Counted from the stretch's first letter, positions 16,366 to 25,533 are shown. The stretch is 39,297 nt of DNA from an uncultured Lachnospiraceae bacterium (GCA_910578475.1 CAJTRK010000011.1:1-39297); one strand, 5' to 3'. The notes: generated by a model from the letters alone, not told the origin. Program-made: numbers and translations.

Positions 16366-18218
16366 TTGTGCGATATCCTTTCTTCGTCCTTTAAAACGAC
16401 CAAATGCCGCGCCTCGTAAGTCAGCGCGTCTCTGACGCGGTAATCAAAAAGCGTCATCGACGGCACCTCCAGCCGCCGTGTCCGTTTCCGGATGTCCTGC
16501 TCCCAGACCGGATAATCGAACACTTCCATATGCGTCATTTTTGCAAGCTGCCGGCTGTCATATGCGGCATAATCCGGCAAATATTCCCTGCATGTTTCTT
16601 CCTTATGATAGAAATCACGGATGCGCTGTTTAAACGGCGAAAGCTCTCTTGCAAAATCCGGCCTGCTTTTCATATTCTCTCTCAAGTACAGGTCAAAAGT
16701 CAAGAGCTGACGGAGGATTTCTTCCCATTCCGCCCTTTCTGCTTCAGGTTTTATGCCGCTCGCCGTTTTCAGGGCAAAATCGAGCAATGCCTGATAACGG
16801 TAAACGCGGGACGGCGAGGAAAAAAGATACCCGTCTTCCCGGCAGAACTCCGACAGCTCCAGATACATGGTAAAGGCGTCCGGGAACATCGTTTCCATCA
16901 CGGGAAGCGTATAAGTGAACTGACCGCTGTTATAGTATAATTCCACCATCGCTTCCACCTGCTTGAATCGCAAAAGCTCTTCATAAGACAGCCATTTGGT
17001 GGAAAGCGCCTCATAAGGCGGCGCATCCGTACAGCGGATTTCGTAATCCGCCGCTTTTTCCCACAAATAGGAGCCTTTCAGCACTTTCAGGAAGCCGAGC
17101 TGAAGCTGATGCGGGCGCATTTCATACACGCTGTTGAAAGAATGGACGAAGCTTTCATAGTCTTCATAGGGAAGGCCCGCGATTAAATCAAGATGCACAT
17201 GAATATTATGCTCCGCTTTAATGCGCCCGACGACTTCCCGAATCCTGTCCGTATCGGCGAACCGCCTGATTTCCTGCAAGGTCTTCGGATTAACCGTCTG
17301 TACGCCGATTTCCATCTGCGCCAGTCCGGGCCGCAGGCCGGCAAGAATCCGCAGTTCTTCTTCCGTAATCGCAGCGGCTTCGATTTCGAAGTGAAAATTC
17401 GTCACGCCGTTATCATGTTCCGCCAGATATCTCCAAATCTCTTTCGCATGTTCATGATTACAATTAAACGTTCTGTCCACAAACTTTACCTGCTTCACCT
17501 TATGGTCCAGAAAAAACTGCAGTTCCTTTTTTACCGTATCGACATTCCGAAAGCGAACCTTTTTATCAATGGAAGAAAGGCAGTAACTGCAGCGGTAAGG
17601 ACACCCTCTGCTGCTTTCATAATAGATAATTCTGTTCTCAAACGGCCCCAAATCATCATAAAGAAACGGCAGCGCAGAAATATCCGTCAGTTCCCGTTCC
17701 GGCGTGCGGCGGATTTCATGGTCCGCCGCTTCACCCGACAGCGCACAGCTTCCGGCCGGTGCGCTTTTTCCGTCTGCCCGCACGCGGTAAACAATTCCCC
17801 GTATCGTATGCAGTTCTTTGTCCCCGTCTTTGCCGTAATATTCCGCCAGCTCCCGGAACGTCTCTTCCCCTTCTCCTGTCATGACGCCTGCCACCGCCGG
17901 ATACTTTTCGAGCGTTTCTTCCGCATGATAGGAAACTTCCGGCCCGCCGAGCCAGATAGCAGCTTCCGGCAGTATCTTGGGCAGCTCCGCCAGCAAACCG
18001 CAAATTATGCTCCAGTTCCAGATATAGCAGGAGAACGCGACGACATCCGGCTTCCTTCGATAGATGTCCGCCAGAACTTCTTCGCTTCGATGATTAATCG
18101 TATATTCCGCAATTTCAATACAGGGCCGGTAAATCTCGTTCACACAGGCGCGCAGACTGTACACGGCCGGATTTGAATGAATATATTTTGCGTTTATTGC
18201 GGTCAGAAGGATTTTCAT
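16362..18218 (-). CDS. B12-binding domain radical SAM protein with DUF4080
   Basis: The 618-residue protein starts with a cobalamin-binding Rossmann domain (about 1-130, MKILLTAINAKYIHSNPAVY and DVVAFSCYIWN). A radical SAM barrel follows with the CxxxCxxC cluster near residue 205 (GCPYRCSYC), then a C-terminal DUF4080 region (about 410-600). Members of this class carry out methylations or other radical reactions on unknown substrates. It is the first gene of an operon with nth and a DEDDh exonuclease, which hints at a nucleic-acid role, but that is association only. A GGAG sequence precedes the start. Confidence 0.9.
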   Translation of the reverse strand: MKILLTAINAKYIHSNPAVYSLRACVNEIYRPCIEIAEYTINHRSEEVLADIYRRKPDVVAFSCYIWNWSIICGLLAELPKILPEAAIWLGGPEVSYHAEETLEKYPAVAGVMTGEGEETFRELAEYYGKDGDKELHTIRGIVYRVRADGKSAPAGSCALSGEAADHEIRRTPERELTDISALPFLYDDLGPFENRIIYYESSRGCPYRCSYCLSSIDKKVRFRNVDTVKKELQFFLDHKVKQVKFVDRTFNCNHEHAKEIWRYLAEHDNGVTNFHFEIEAAAITEEELRILAGLRPGLAQMEIGVQTVNPKTLQEIRRFADTDRIREVVGRIKAEHNIHVHLDLIAGLPYEDYESFVHSFNSVYEMRPHQLQLGFLKVLKGSYLWEKAADYEIRCTDAPPYEALSTKWLSYEELLRFKQVEAMVELYYNSGQFTYTLPVMETMFPDAFTMYLELSEFCREDGYLFSSPSRVYRYQALLDFALKTASGIKPEAERAEWEEILRQLLTFDLYLRENMKSRPDFARELSPFKQRIRDFYHKEETCREYLPDYAAYDSRQLAKMTHMEVFDYPVWEQDIRKRTRRLEVPSMTLFDYRVRDALTYEARHLVVLKDEERISHK

Positions 18219-18336
18219 ACAAATTTCTCTGCTCCTTTTTCTATCAGGTTATCGGTCAAAAATTCCATACGGATTATTGTCAAGTACAAATTTTACCTTA
18301 TTTTGTGTTATTTTTGCTGTTTTCCTTTCTTTCCCA

Positions 18337-18352
18337 TATTCAATAGTGAATA
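18337..18352. promoter_or_regulatory. Candidate operator palindrome for the XRE regulator
   Basis: TATTCA and TGAATA flank a four-base centre about 85 bases before the XRE gene. The size suits a lambda-repressor-like dimer site. It may act with the second palindrome 20 bases further on. Seen by eye only. Confidence 0.3.
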
Positions 18353-18372
18353 AACATTCCACGCAGAATATA

Positions 18373-18387
18373 CCAATTAAAAATTGG
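18373..18387. promoter_or_regulatory. Second palindrome before the XRE regulator
   Basis: CCAATT, three A residues, AATTGG: a perfect 6+3+6 palindrome 50 bases upstream of the XRE start. It lies where a promoter for the gene would be expected, so autoregulation is plausible. Confidence 0.3.
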
Positions 18388-18436
18388 AATGCTCTGTCAC
18401 GGAAAACAATATACAATAGAAGAAAGGAAATTATGT

Positions 18437-18781
18437 ATGAAAACAAGAATCAAGGAATTACGATTGGAAAAAAAATTAACACAAAAAGTTCTTGCCGAAT
18501 ATCTTGGCGCAAATCAGACAATGCTAAGCAAAATCGAAACCGGCACAAGCATTCCCGATGCCATGCTTCTAATTGACCTGTCACGTTTTTTCCATGTCTC
18601 CACTGATTATATTCTCTATCTTTCCGAAGAGCGGACAAATGCGGATTCTCTGCTCGCAGATAACATGCACAATCTCAAAAAATATCAAAGGCTTATATCC
18701 TTGTATCAGAAAATGAACAATGAACAACAGGGAGATTTCTATACGTTTCTCTCCAGTATGCTCGGCATTTCCAAAGAATGA
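18437..18781 (+). CDS. Small XRE-family transcriptional regulator
   Basis: The 114-residue protein has a Cro/CI-type helix-turn-helix (about residues 3-58, with LRLEKKLTQKVLAEYLG and MLSKIETG) and a short helical C-terminus (about 75-112) that probably dimerises. No enzyme or sensor domain is present. The start at 18437 has AGAAAGGAAA upstream; an in-frame ATG at 18389 lacks a ribosome site. It stands alone between the radical SAM operon (divergent) and a convergent oxidoreductase gene, so its targets are unknown apart from itself. Confidence 0.85.
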   Translation: MKTRIKELRLEKKLTQKVLAEYLGANQTMLSKIETGTSIPDAMLLIDLSRFFHVSTDYILYLSEERTNADSLLADNMHNLKKYQRLISLYQKMNNEQQGDFYTFLSSMLGISKE

Positions 18782-18869
18782 TAAAGCCTGTTCAGAATAT
18801 GGTCTGCATATCCACGGACTTTTCCTGTCCGTATTGCGCAAAACTGCGTGTCTGAAATACAGGCGGAGT

Positions 18870-19970
18870 CTATAACTCTTCCTGTATTTTCTTTTGCAGC
18901 TCCCTGTCATATGCCGCAGCGTCGCAGGGAATCTCCGTTTTCTTCTGCCGCCAGTCGGAAAGGTATGCGGCGTTGCAGTTCTCCAGCGCACGCCTTCCGT
19001 CCGCAATCGTTGCAAGCGGTTCCTCCCGCCCTTCCATCGCATCCGCAAAATTCTGCAATATGATTGTATATTCGCTTTCCGCCTGTTTCACTTCCCTGCG
19101 CTCTTCCGTACACGAAATTTTCGGGTACATTTCTTCGGAAGTCTCCGCTACCTGTATCGTTGAAGCTTCGTTTCGGAAAATCGTCAGGAACCGGTCGTCT
19201 TCCGCCACCAGTTTGCCGAGTTCTCCGTGTATTTCCAGACGGTTTGTTCCCGGAGAGTCTCCGCTGGAAGAAACGAATACGCCCCACATGCCGTTCTCAT
19301 GCCTGAAAAAAAGCGAAGTTTTATCGTCCACCCCGATATCGCTGTATCTTCCGTAGCCAAGCTGCGCCGAAACTTCACAGGGCTGTCCGAAAAGCCAGTT
19401 CCACATATCTAACAGATGCTGACATTGATTAATCAAAAGGCCGCCGCCTTCTCCGCCCCAACTGCTCCGCCACGCGGAAGCATGATGATAAAAGGCCGGA
19501 CGATACCAGAAATTAGCCGTCCAGACGACCTGTGTCAGACGCCCCAGATTTCCGCAATGAATATATTCCCGAACCTGACGGTAAATTTCTCTCGCCCGCC
19601 AGTTAAAGACCATCGCATTCACACATGCCGCAGGCTCATATGACAACACCTCACACTCTTTCACCGTTATGCCAAGCGGCTTCTCGCACAGCACATGAAG
19701 TCCCGCATGCTGTGCCTTCTGTACGACCCGCACATGTTCTTTATGCGGCGTCGTGATAATCAATGCGTCAAAGTTCCCGCATGCCTCAAACATCGCGTTT
19801 TCATCCGGAAAAACAACAACCCCCGGCATGCTTTCCCGGATTTTTTGCTGTCCCGGCTGATTCCGACACAATACCCCGTAAAGGGACAAGTCTTTTATTT
19901 GGCCGTTGTAGAGTTGTTCGGCATATTTGCTTCCCATATTTCCGTAACCGACAATAACTGCTTTTTTCAT
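18870..19970 (-). CDS. Gfo/Idh/MocA-family NAD(P)-dependent oxidoreductase
   Basis: The 366-residue protein has an N-terminal Rossmann fold with GYGNMG at 8-13 and the family EKP motif at 96-98. A C-terminal alpha/beta domain follows with GGEGGGLLINQCQHLLDMWNWLFG, holding the usual His. Such enzymes oxidise or reduce sugar or inositol carbons; the substrate is not readable. AAAGGAGG lies before the ATG. It is monocistronic here; a HAD phosphatase diverges from it across 233 bases. Confidence 0.9.
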   Translation of the reverse strand: MKKAVIVGYGNMGSKYAEQLYNGQIKDLSLYGVLCRNQPGQQKIRESMPGVVVFPDENAMFEACGNFDALIITTPHKEHVRVVQKAQHAGLHVLCEKPLGITVKECEVLSYEPAACVNAMVFNWRAREIYRQVREYIHCGNLGRLTQVVWTANFWYRPAFYHHASAWRSSWGGEGGGLLINQCQHLLDMWNWLFGQPCEVSAQLGYGRYSDIGVDDKTSLFFRHENGMWGVFVSSSGDSPGTNRLEIHGELGKLVAEDDRFLTIFRNEASTIQVAETSEEMYPKISCTEERREVKQAESEYTIILQNFADAMEGREEPLATIADGRRALENCNAAYLSDWRQKKTEIPCDAAAYDRELQKKIQEEL

Positions 19971-20081
19971 CAAAAGTCCTCCTTTTATTCCCTGAATCCT
20001 CCATGCGGACCAGTTTATATTAGCCGAAATTTCTCCTTTTTACAAGCTTTTTGAAAACTCTCCATTGTAAAAAGAAAGAAG

Positions 20082-20110
20082 TTGAATATAAAACAGGAAA
20101 CCGCTATAAT
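20082..20110 (+). promoter_or_regulatory. Sigma-A promoter of the HAD phosphatase gene
   Basis: TTGAAT and a perfect TATAAT are separated by 17 bases. Transcription should start near 20117 and leave an 87-base leader before the HAD gene. Confidence 0.7.
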
Positions 20111-20203
20111 GACCCTATATCGGAGGATTCGAAACATCCATATATATGCACGGCGAATTTGTGTCTTGAAGCAGCAAATGCCGCAGATTGAGAGAAAGGA
20201 ACA

Positions 20204-20830
20204 ATGATTATTATGAAATATAAACAAATTGTATTTGATGTTGACGGAACTTTGGTCGATACGGAATATGCGGTTCTGCATTCTTTACAGGACACGCTCA
20301 GAACGTGCACCGGCAAAGAGCCCGCCCTCGAAGAACTGACTTTTGCACTCGGCATTACCGGAGAAGACGCCCTGAAACAACTGGCGATTCCGGATATTCC
20401 CGGGACGCTTACGCTGTGGATTGATTATCTTGAGCAATACGGCGAGACCGTAAACATTTTTTCCGGTATGGAAGATACGTTGAATGCCTTGTCGCAGAGA
20501 GGCTGCAAATTCGGCGTAGCCACATCGAGAATCCGCGATAATTTTGAAAAAGAGTTTAAACGGTTTCCCATCCGCCGGTATTTCGATATCATCGTCTGTG
20601 CGGATGACACGACGGAGCATAAACCGACCGCGGGACCGCTCTTGAAATATATGGAATTATCGGGATGTGACCGCCGCCAGCTCCTCTATGTGGGAGACAG
20701 CCGTTATGACAGAGAATGCGCCCGAAACGCCGGCGTCGATTTCGCGCTGGCAGGTTGGGGAAGCCATCTGAAAGACATTGACGCGGAATATTTCCTTTCC
20801 GCGCCAACCGAACTTTTGCATATGCTGTAA
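20204..20830 (+). CDS. HAD-superfamily phosphatase (phosphoglucomutase/PGP-like)
   Basis: The 208-residue enzyme has all four HAD motifs: DVDGT with nucleophile Asp12 and acid Asp14, ATSR (motif II), HKP (Lys, motif III) and GDSRYDRECARNAG (motif IV). A helical cap lies between motifs I and II, placing it with phosphoglycolate phosphatase and beta-phosphoglucomutase. Its substrate is probably a small sugar phosphate. The ATG at 20204 sits close after AAAGGA; the third codon after it is another ATG (20213) with a longer spacing, so the start is uncertain by three residues. Confidence 0.88.
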   Translation: MIIMKYKQIVFDVDGTLVDTEYAVLHSLQDTLRTCTGKEPALEELTFALGITGEDALKQLAIPDIPGTLTLWIDYLEQYGETVNIFSGMEDTLNALSQRGCKFGVATSRIRDNFEKEFKRFPIRRYFDIIVCADDTTEHKPTAGPLLKYMELSGCDRRQLLYVGDSRYDRECARNAGVDFALAGWGSHLKDIDAEYFLSAPTELLHML

Positions 20831-20840
20831 ATTTGTACGG

Positions 20841-20865
20841 AGAATGCCCGAAATACGGGCATTCT
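20841..20865. terminator. Bidirectional terminator hairpin between HAD gene and galT
   Basis: AGAATGCCCG and its exact complement flank a five-base loop, between the two convergent stops. T residues follow on the plus side (TTCTTCTCAT) only weakly, so it probably serves both transcripts without a strong U-tract. Confidence 0.65.
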
Positions 20866-20875
20866 TCTCATATCA

Positions 20876-22381
20876 TTACCGATTCAGACTCTCAACAAAT
20901 CTGTCAAAAGCCGCCTGCCCTTCCGCCGTTCTCTTATAGACGCCGGAATCTTCCAGCACGCGCATAAAGACATCTCCGATTTCCTTATGCAGAATTTCCA
21001 TGATATTCTCCCGGTTCACTTCCTGATATGCGGGAAGAAAAGCCTCTACCCAGTCGGCATGTTTCTCCAATGTTTCGTTTTCCCGGATTTCTTTTCCTGA
21101 AAGAATAGCCTCCGCCAGTTGTTCCATCTCATCTTTCAGTCTGGCGGGCAGCACCGCAAGCCCCATAACCTCAATCAGACCGATATTCTCTTTTTTGATA
21201 TGATGCAGTTCCGCATGAGGATGATAAACGCCGAGCGGATGTTCCTCTGTCGTAATGTTATTACGAAGAACCAAATCCAGTTCGAATTTTTCTCCCCGTT
21301 TTCTCGCAATCGGCGTAATCGTATTATGCGGCTCTCCATCCGTCTCCGCATAAATGAACGCTTCTTCGTCGGTATATCCACGCCATGCGTTCAAAATAAC
21401 ATCCGCCAAAGCAATCAGTCTGTCCGTATCTTCCGATGCAATACGGATAACGGACATCGGCCAGTTTACGATGCCTGCTTCCACGTCCTCAAAGCCTTTT
21501 ATCCTGAAAGTACGCTCGACCGCCGCTCTCGCCATTGCAAATTCGTAATGTCCGCCCTGAAAATGGTCATGACTCAGAATCGAACCGCCGACAATCGGCA
21601 AATCCGCATTGGAACCCACAAAATAATGCGGAAACTGTTTTACGAAATCAAACAGCTTACAGAACGTGTCGTGCTCTATCTTCATCGGAATATGTCCGGA
21701 GTTGAAAACGATACAATGCTCGTTATAATATACATAAGGCGAATATTGGAATCCCCATCTGCTTCCGTGAATCGTTACGGGTATGATTCGGTGATTCTGC
21801 CTTGCCGGATGATTGACCCTGCCCGCATAACCTTCATTTTCCATGCAGAGAAGACACTTCGGATAGCCGCTCTGCTTCGCGTTTTTTGCCGCCGCAATCG
21901 CTTTCGGGTCCTTCTCCGGTTTGGAAAGATTAATGGTAATATCCAAATCACCGTACTTCGTCGATGTAATCCATTTCTGGTCTTTTTTGATGCGGTATCT
22001 TCTGATATAATCCGTGTCCTGGCTCAGCTTATAGAAATAATCCGTCGCTTCCTGCGGGCTCTTTTCATACTTTGCTGAAAACTCCGCAATGACTTCACTC
22101 GGCCGCGGAACGAGCATGCTCATGATTTTCGTGTCGAACAGGTCTCGGTATACGATGCTGTTCTCCGTCATGATTCCCTGTTCAAAGGCATAATCCATCA
22201 TTTCCGAGAGTACCGTTTCCAACTCATCGGTTTCCATTGTGACATCCGTGTCATCTCCTTCCACCTCATCCAGGCAGAACAGTTCCAAAAGCCTATTTGT
22301 CGTATATATTTTATCCGCTTCTTCAATCAGCCCCGTTTTTAATCCATACTGAACCAATTTTTTAATATTTTTCTGAATCAT
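20876..22381 (-). CDS. galT: UDP-glucose--hexose-1-phosphate uridylyltransferase, Firmicute type
   Basis: The 501-residue enzyme is full length for the type-2 GalT of Firmicutes. It moves UMP from UDP-glucose to galactose-1-phosphate in the Leloir pathway. Recognisable stretches are CLLCMENEGYAGR, IPVTIHGSRWGFQYSPY, HFQGGHYEFAMA and GVYHPHAELHHIKKENIGLIEVMG; the HPH-type triad lies in the last. AAGGGAG precedes the ATG. It follows galK after 101 bases that contain two small hairpins (22410-22422 and 22435-22451), which could adjust its level relative to galK. Confidence 0.95.
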   Translation of the reverse strand: MIQKNIKKLVQYGLKTGLIEEADKIYTTNRLLELFCLDEVEGDDTDVTMETDELETVLSEMMDYAFEQGIMTENSIVYRDLFDTKIMSMLVPRPSEVIAEFSAKYEKSPQEATDYFYKLSQDTDYIRRYRIKKDQKWITSTKYGDLDITINLSKPEKDPKAIAAAKNAKQSGYPKCLLCMENEGYAGRVNHPARQNHRIIPVTIHGSRWGFQYSPYVYYNEHCIVFNSGHIPMKIEHDTFCKLFDFVKQFPHYFVGSNADLPIVGGSILSHDHFQGGHYEFAMARAAVERTFRIKGFEDVEAGIVNWPMSVIRIASEDTDRLIALADVILNAWRGYTDEEAFIYAETDGEPHNTITPIARKRGEKFELDLVLRNNITTEEHPLGVYHPHAELHHIKKENIGLIEVMGLAVLPARLKDEMEQLAEAILSGKEIRENETLEKHADWVEAFLPAYQEVNRENIMEILHKEIGDVFMRVLEDSGVYKRTAEGQAAFDRFVESLNR

Positions 22382-22434
22382 CGACAGAATCTCCCTTCTT
22401 ATCTCCTGATACCAAAGGTATAAAATATCTTCTC

Positions 22435-22451
22435 ATGAGAAACCTTCTCAT
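22435..22451. repeat. Hairpin in the galK-galT spacer
   Basis: ATGAGAA and TTCTCAT flank three bases. A second, smaller one (ATACC, AAA, GGTAT) is at 22410-22422. Neither is followed by a T-tract, so they may be mRNA processing or stability elements inside the galK-galT transcript. Confidence 0.35.
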
Positions 22452-22482
22452 AAAAACCCTCATATAAAAATGCCTGCACTCC

Positions 22483-23646
22483 TTACAGCTTCGACGGTCC
22501 GTCTCCGATTTCCACCACATAGAAATCTGCCTCTTTGCCGACTCTCTCCCGATAAGCCGCGCCGACTTTCTCCCGGAATGCCTCCACAGCTTCCTCCTTT
22601 ACAATGCTGACCGTACAGCCGCCGAAGCCGCCTCCGGTAATGCGGGAGCCGATAACGCCCGGAACCTTCCATGCCTCTTCCACCAATACGTCGATTTCGT
22701 CACAAGACACCTGATAATCATCCCGAAGAGAGACATGGGACTCATTCATCAGCCTGCCGAAAAGCGTCAAATCATTCTTCTTTAACGCTTCGACCGCGCG
22801 TACCGTTCTCTGGTTCTCATATACCGCATGTTTTGCCCTGCGCACTCTTACATCGTCTTTAATGGCAGCCTTATACTGCTCGAACTGCTCTTCCGATAAA
22901 TCTCCGAGCGTATTGATACCAATCACGCTCTGCAATTCTTCCAGCGCCTTCTCACATTCGCTTCTCCGGACATTGTATTCCGAATCCACCAGCGAATGTT
23001 TTACTTTGCTGTTCGTAACGATAATTTTGGCGCCTTCCAGAACGAGCGGCGCATATTCAAAGGACAAATCCGCCGTATCTAAGAAAATGGCGTTGTCTTT
23101 TTTACCCATCGCGGAAGCGAACTGGTCCATAATGCCGCAGTTCATACCGTTGAAATTATTTTCCGAATATTGCCCGATTAACGCCAAATCCACATTGGTC
23201 ACATCAAAGCCGAACAAATCCCGCAGAAGATATCCCGTCAGAACTTCCAAAGATGCGGAAGAGGAAAGGCCGGAACCGTTCGGAATGTTGCCGTTCAACA
23301 CGATATCCAGGCCACAGGGCATTTTAAACCCTCTCTTTTCAAAAGCCCACATAACGCCCTTCGGGTAATTGGTCCAATGCGCTTCTTTTTCCGGTTTCAA
23401 GTCTGTAATGGAAGATTCGATAACGCCGAGCTTTTCAAAATTCATGGAATAGAAACACAGCCTGTCATCCGTTCTTTTTCTTGCCGCCGCATAAGTTCCA
23501 ATCGTCAGCGCACACGGAAAAACATGTCCCCCGTTATAATCCGTATGTTCCCCAATCATATTGACACGTCCCGGCGCAAAGTACACATTGACATCCGTCG
23601 TATCGCCAAAAAGTTCTTCAAATTTCTTTAATACAAGTTCCTTCAT
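22483..23646 (-). CDS. galK: Galactokinase
   Basis: The 387-residue GHMP kinase phosphorylates galactose at C1. The galactokinase signature GRVNMIGEHTDY is at 26-37, the ATP loop is PNGSGLSSSASLE near 116-128, the catalytic Asp lies in CGIMDQFASAMG, and motif 3 is GGGFGGCT near the C-terminus. AAAGGAG lies before the ATG. It is first in the galK-galT operon; galE and galM are not in the window. Confidence 0.96.
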   Translation of the reverse strand: MKELVLKKFEELFGDTTDVNVYFAPGRVNMIGEHTDYNGGHVFPCALTIGTYAAARKRTDDRLCFYSMNFEKLGVIESSITDLKPEKEAHWTNYPKGVMWAFEKRGFKMPCGLDIVLNGNIPNGSGLSSSASLEVLTGYLLRDLFGFDVTNVDLALIGQYSENNFNGMNCGIMDQFASAMGKKDNAIFLDTADLSFEYAPLVLEGAKIIVTNSKVKHSLVDSEYNVRRSECEKALEELQSVIGINTLGDLSEEQFEQYKAAIKDDVRVRRAKHAVYENQRTVRAVEALKKNDLTLFGRLMNESHVSLRDDYQVSCDEIDVLVEEAWKVPGVIGSRITGGGFGGCTVSIVKEEAVEAFREKVGAAYRERVGKEADFYVVEIGDGPSKL

Positions 23647-23786
23647 AACCCCATCTCCTTTACCAATACTTTCCTTTACAGCTTTACAGAATCATCCTAT
23701 AAACGGCACAGGCCCGGCAGCCTGCGCTTTTAGAATCACAAAGCAATTCCTGTCGGCATCTTGCCATATTATGGCGCGTTTTTTAA

Positions 23787-23815
23787 ATTATATATAAAAA
23801 CCGACTGCCGTAAAA
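23787..23815 (-). promoter_or_regulatory. Promoter of the galK-galT operon
   Basis: A perfect TATAAT -10 is preceded at 17 bases by a poor -35 (TTTTAC). A weak -35 suits a promoter that needs an activator, and an AraC-family gene lies just upstream. The leader before galK is about 135 bases. Confidence 0.5.
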
Positions 23816-23846
23816 TGTACGTTTGTTTTTTATATCTGTCAAAATG

Positions 23847-24749
23847 TTAACTGTTCAATTTATTAATCTGACTGATAAAATCCTCCACCTGTTTCAGGTG
23901 TTCCTTATTTCTCCGCTTTCCGCCTTTCTGCATTTCCCGCCTGTATGCGGTGGGAGACATCTTTTTCATCTGCCGGAAAGCTTTCGCGAACACCATCGGG
24001 TCATTGTACCCGCACGAAAAAGCAATGCTTTCCACCGGAAGCGAAGTCAGCTGCAAAAGCTCCGTCGCTTTCGTAATCCGGAAAGTCGTCAAAAACTGCT
24101 GCGGCGACATGCCGATAGATTTCTGAAAAAGCGTATAAAGATAGCTTCTGTTAATACAGACATAATCCGCTACATCCGTTACTTTGACTGCGTTGCAGTA
24201 ATTGCTCTGAATGAACGCCACCGCCTTTTTCACATAAATGTTCGCTCTGTCTACTTCATTCTTCTCGGTAACCGCCGCGCTTTCCGCAATCACGGAAAGG
24301 AATATTCCAAGCTGTCCGTTCCGCCGCAAATCATTTGACATGCCGAATGTATTATGCTCCATCATATCTTTTACAATCTGGTACAGCTCGTCCGAACGCT
24401 CGGATTTAAAAACCGGCTGTTTCACCGACAGGCCCATATTTCCGATATATTCCGCTGCCTGTACGCCGCTGAACCCGACCCATACATAAGTCCACGGCTC
24501 CTTCTCATCCGCCTGATAAAAAACCAGTTCATCCGGCGTAATCAGAAAACCGTACCCTTCTTCCAGAGGATATTCTTTCCCGCCAATCGAAAAAATACCC
24601 CGGCCGCTTAAAATATAATGAATCATGTAATGCGGTTTTAAGGCCGGCCCGAAACTGTGAAGCGGTTCCGTCTGCGAAAGCCCGCAGCAATTTACATACA
24701 AACTTCCGCTCTGTGCCCCGGCAAATTCCAGTTTATATGCTTTTTCCAT
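23847..24749 (-). CDS. AraC-family transcriptional regulator, likely of galactose genes
   Basis: The 300-residue protein has an N-terminal cupin-like sugar-binding domain (about 15-160, with HYMIHYILSGRGIFSIGGKEY). A C-terminal pair of helix-turn-helices follows (about 190-290, VTDVADYVCINRSYLYTLF and SIAFSCGYNDPMVFAKAFRQ). It lies directly upstream of galK on the same strand, so activation of galK-galT is likely. The start at 24749 follows AAAAGGAAAGG by 12 bases; a frame to 24791 is longer but out of keeping with the cupin start. It may be co-transcribed with the small gene upstream. Confidence 0.88.
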   Translation of the reverse strand: MEKAYKLEFAGAQSGSLYVNCCGLSQTEPLHSFGPALKPHYMIHYILSGRGIFSIGGKEYPLEEGYGFLITPDELVFYQADEKEPWTYVWVGFSGVQAAEYIGNMGLSVKQPVFKSERSDELYQIVKDMMEHNTFGMSNDLRRNGQLGIFLSVIAESAAVTEKNEVDRANIYVKKAVAFIQSNYCNAVKVTDVADYVCINRSYLYTLFQKSIGMSPQQFLTTFRITKATELLQLTSLPVESIAFSCGYNDPMVFAKAFRQMKKMSPTAYRREMQKGGKRRNKEHLKQVEDFISQINKLNS

Positions 24750-24818
24750 AATAAATCCATACCTTTCCTTTTCCCATGCCGTCGCACGCATGAACAGCTG
24801 TCCTGCAAAAAGCTCCCG

Positions 24819-25148
24819 TCACGCCCGATGAAAATCCCACGGACATTTTTCCGAAAGGCCGAGCCGCAGCAGCTCCGCCATCTGCGCATCCCATGCCGGG
24901 TCAGGATTATACAGCCTGACCATCCGCAGAAGACGCCTCATTCTCTCGTCTTCCGTCGTTTTATTCTTTAATTCTTCCAGAATCCTTTCCTGCAAATCCC
25001 GAATCTCCACATCGCCTTCCGGTATGGAAATTCCCGTCTGGTTTGCGAGAAATCCGAGCGCATACGCCAGCTCATAATTCCCCGTTAAAATACTGGTATC
25101 GTTTCCTGATTTAATGATGACCGCCTGCCGCGCCAAAGATGTGACCAT
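24819..25148 (-). CDS. Conserved-looking small protein of unknown function
   Basis: This 109-residue protein is soluble, with a hydrophobic N-terminal half (VTSLARQAVIIKSGN then YELAYALGFLANQTG) and a charged, helical C-terminal half (about 50-105). I recognise no family. The ATG at 25148 has a G-rich stretch six bases upstream; the frame opens 15 bases earlier at 25163. It precedes the AraC gene by 69 bases on the same strand. The tRNA-Gly terminator lies between this gene and the tRNA. Confidence 0.65.
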   Translation of the reverse strand: MVTSLARQAVIIKSGNDTSILTGNYELAYALGFLANQTGISIPEGDVEIRDLQERILEELKNKTTEDERMRRLLRMVRLYNPDPAWDAQMAELLRLGLSEKCPWDFHRA

Positions 25149-25216
25149 TGATTTCCCCCGCATTGCCGTGTCTTTATGTTACCACTTATAGAGTATACCT
25201 AAAACGTCATATTGTC

Positions 25217-25261
25217 AAAAAGGATGACGGTGTGCCTGAAAGCACATGCGCCATCCTTTTT
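25217..25261 (-). terminator. Intrinsic terminator after tRNA-Gly
   Basis: Minus-strand hairpin with a 10-base end stem (AAAAAGGATG with its mirror near 25252-25261), an inner GTGC/GCAC stem, and a closing T-run. It sits 13 bases downstream of the tRNA 3' end. Confidence 0.75.
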
Positions 25262-25273
25262 GGGCATGATAAA

Positions 25274-25344
25274 AGCGGGTGATGGGAATCGAACCCACGT
25301 ATCCAGCTTGGAAGGCTGGTGTTCTACCATTGAACTACACCCGC
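25274..25344 (-). tRNA. tRNA-Gly (anticodon TCC)
   Basis: The minus strand folds as a 71-base cloverleaf: acceptor GCGGGTG with CACCCGC, D arm GTTC/GAAC, anticodon arm CCAGC-CTTCCAA-GCTGG with anticodon TCC, and T arm GTGGG-TTCGATT-CCCAT. The discriminator is T and no CCA is encoded. It reads GGA/GGG glycine codons. Confidence 0.96.
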
Positions 25345-25395
25345 ATAATCATATGATATTTCATTTTCTGAAAGTCCGAAATAATTACATTTGAT

Positions 25396-25424
25396 AGGCT
25401 ACCATAAAGATTTCTGAATGTCAA
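25396..25424 (-). promoter_or_regulatory. Possible promoter of tRNA-Gly
   Basis: Perfect TTGACA is followed after 17 bases by a weak TAGCCT. It lies about 50 bases upstream of the tRNA. Confidence 0.35.
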
Positions 25425-25504
25425 TCATTTTTTTCCTTTTATTATTTTTTGTTATGTGCTATTCATTCTATGAGCTTTGCGCTTAATGCTTTCTGAAAAT
25501 ATCA

Positions 25505-25533
25505 TTGACAATCAGAAATGCAGCCCATATAAT
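25505..25533 (+). promoter_or_regulatory. Consensus sigma-A promoter of the TetR gene
   Basis: TTGACA and TATAAT are both perfect and are spaced by exactly 17 bases. The -10 overlaps the left edge of the TetR operator, so bound repressor should block polymerase. Confidence 0.85.

Noticed and set aside
18814..18832. ACGGAC/GTCCGT hairpin as a terminator between the XRE gene and the oxidoreductase gene
   Set aside because: The six-base stem is short and no T-tract follows on either strand.
21119..22078. A 319-codon open frame antisense to galT
   Set aside because: galT is full length with clear motifs; the antisense product shows no recognisable fold and no ribosome site.
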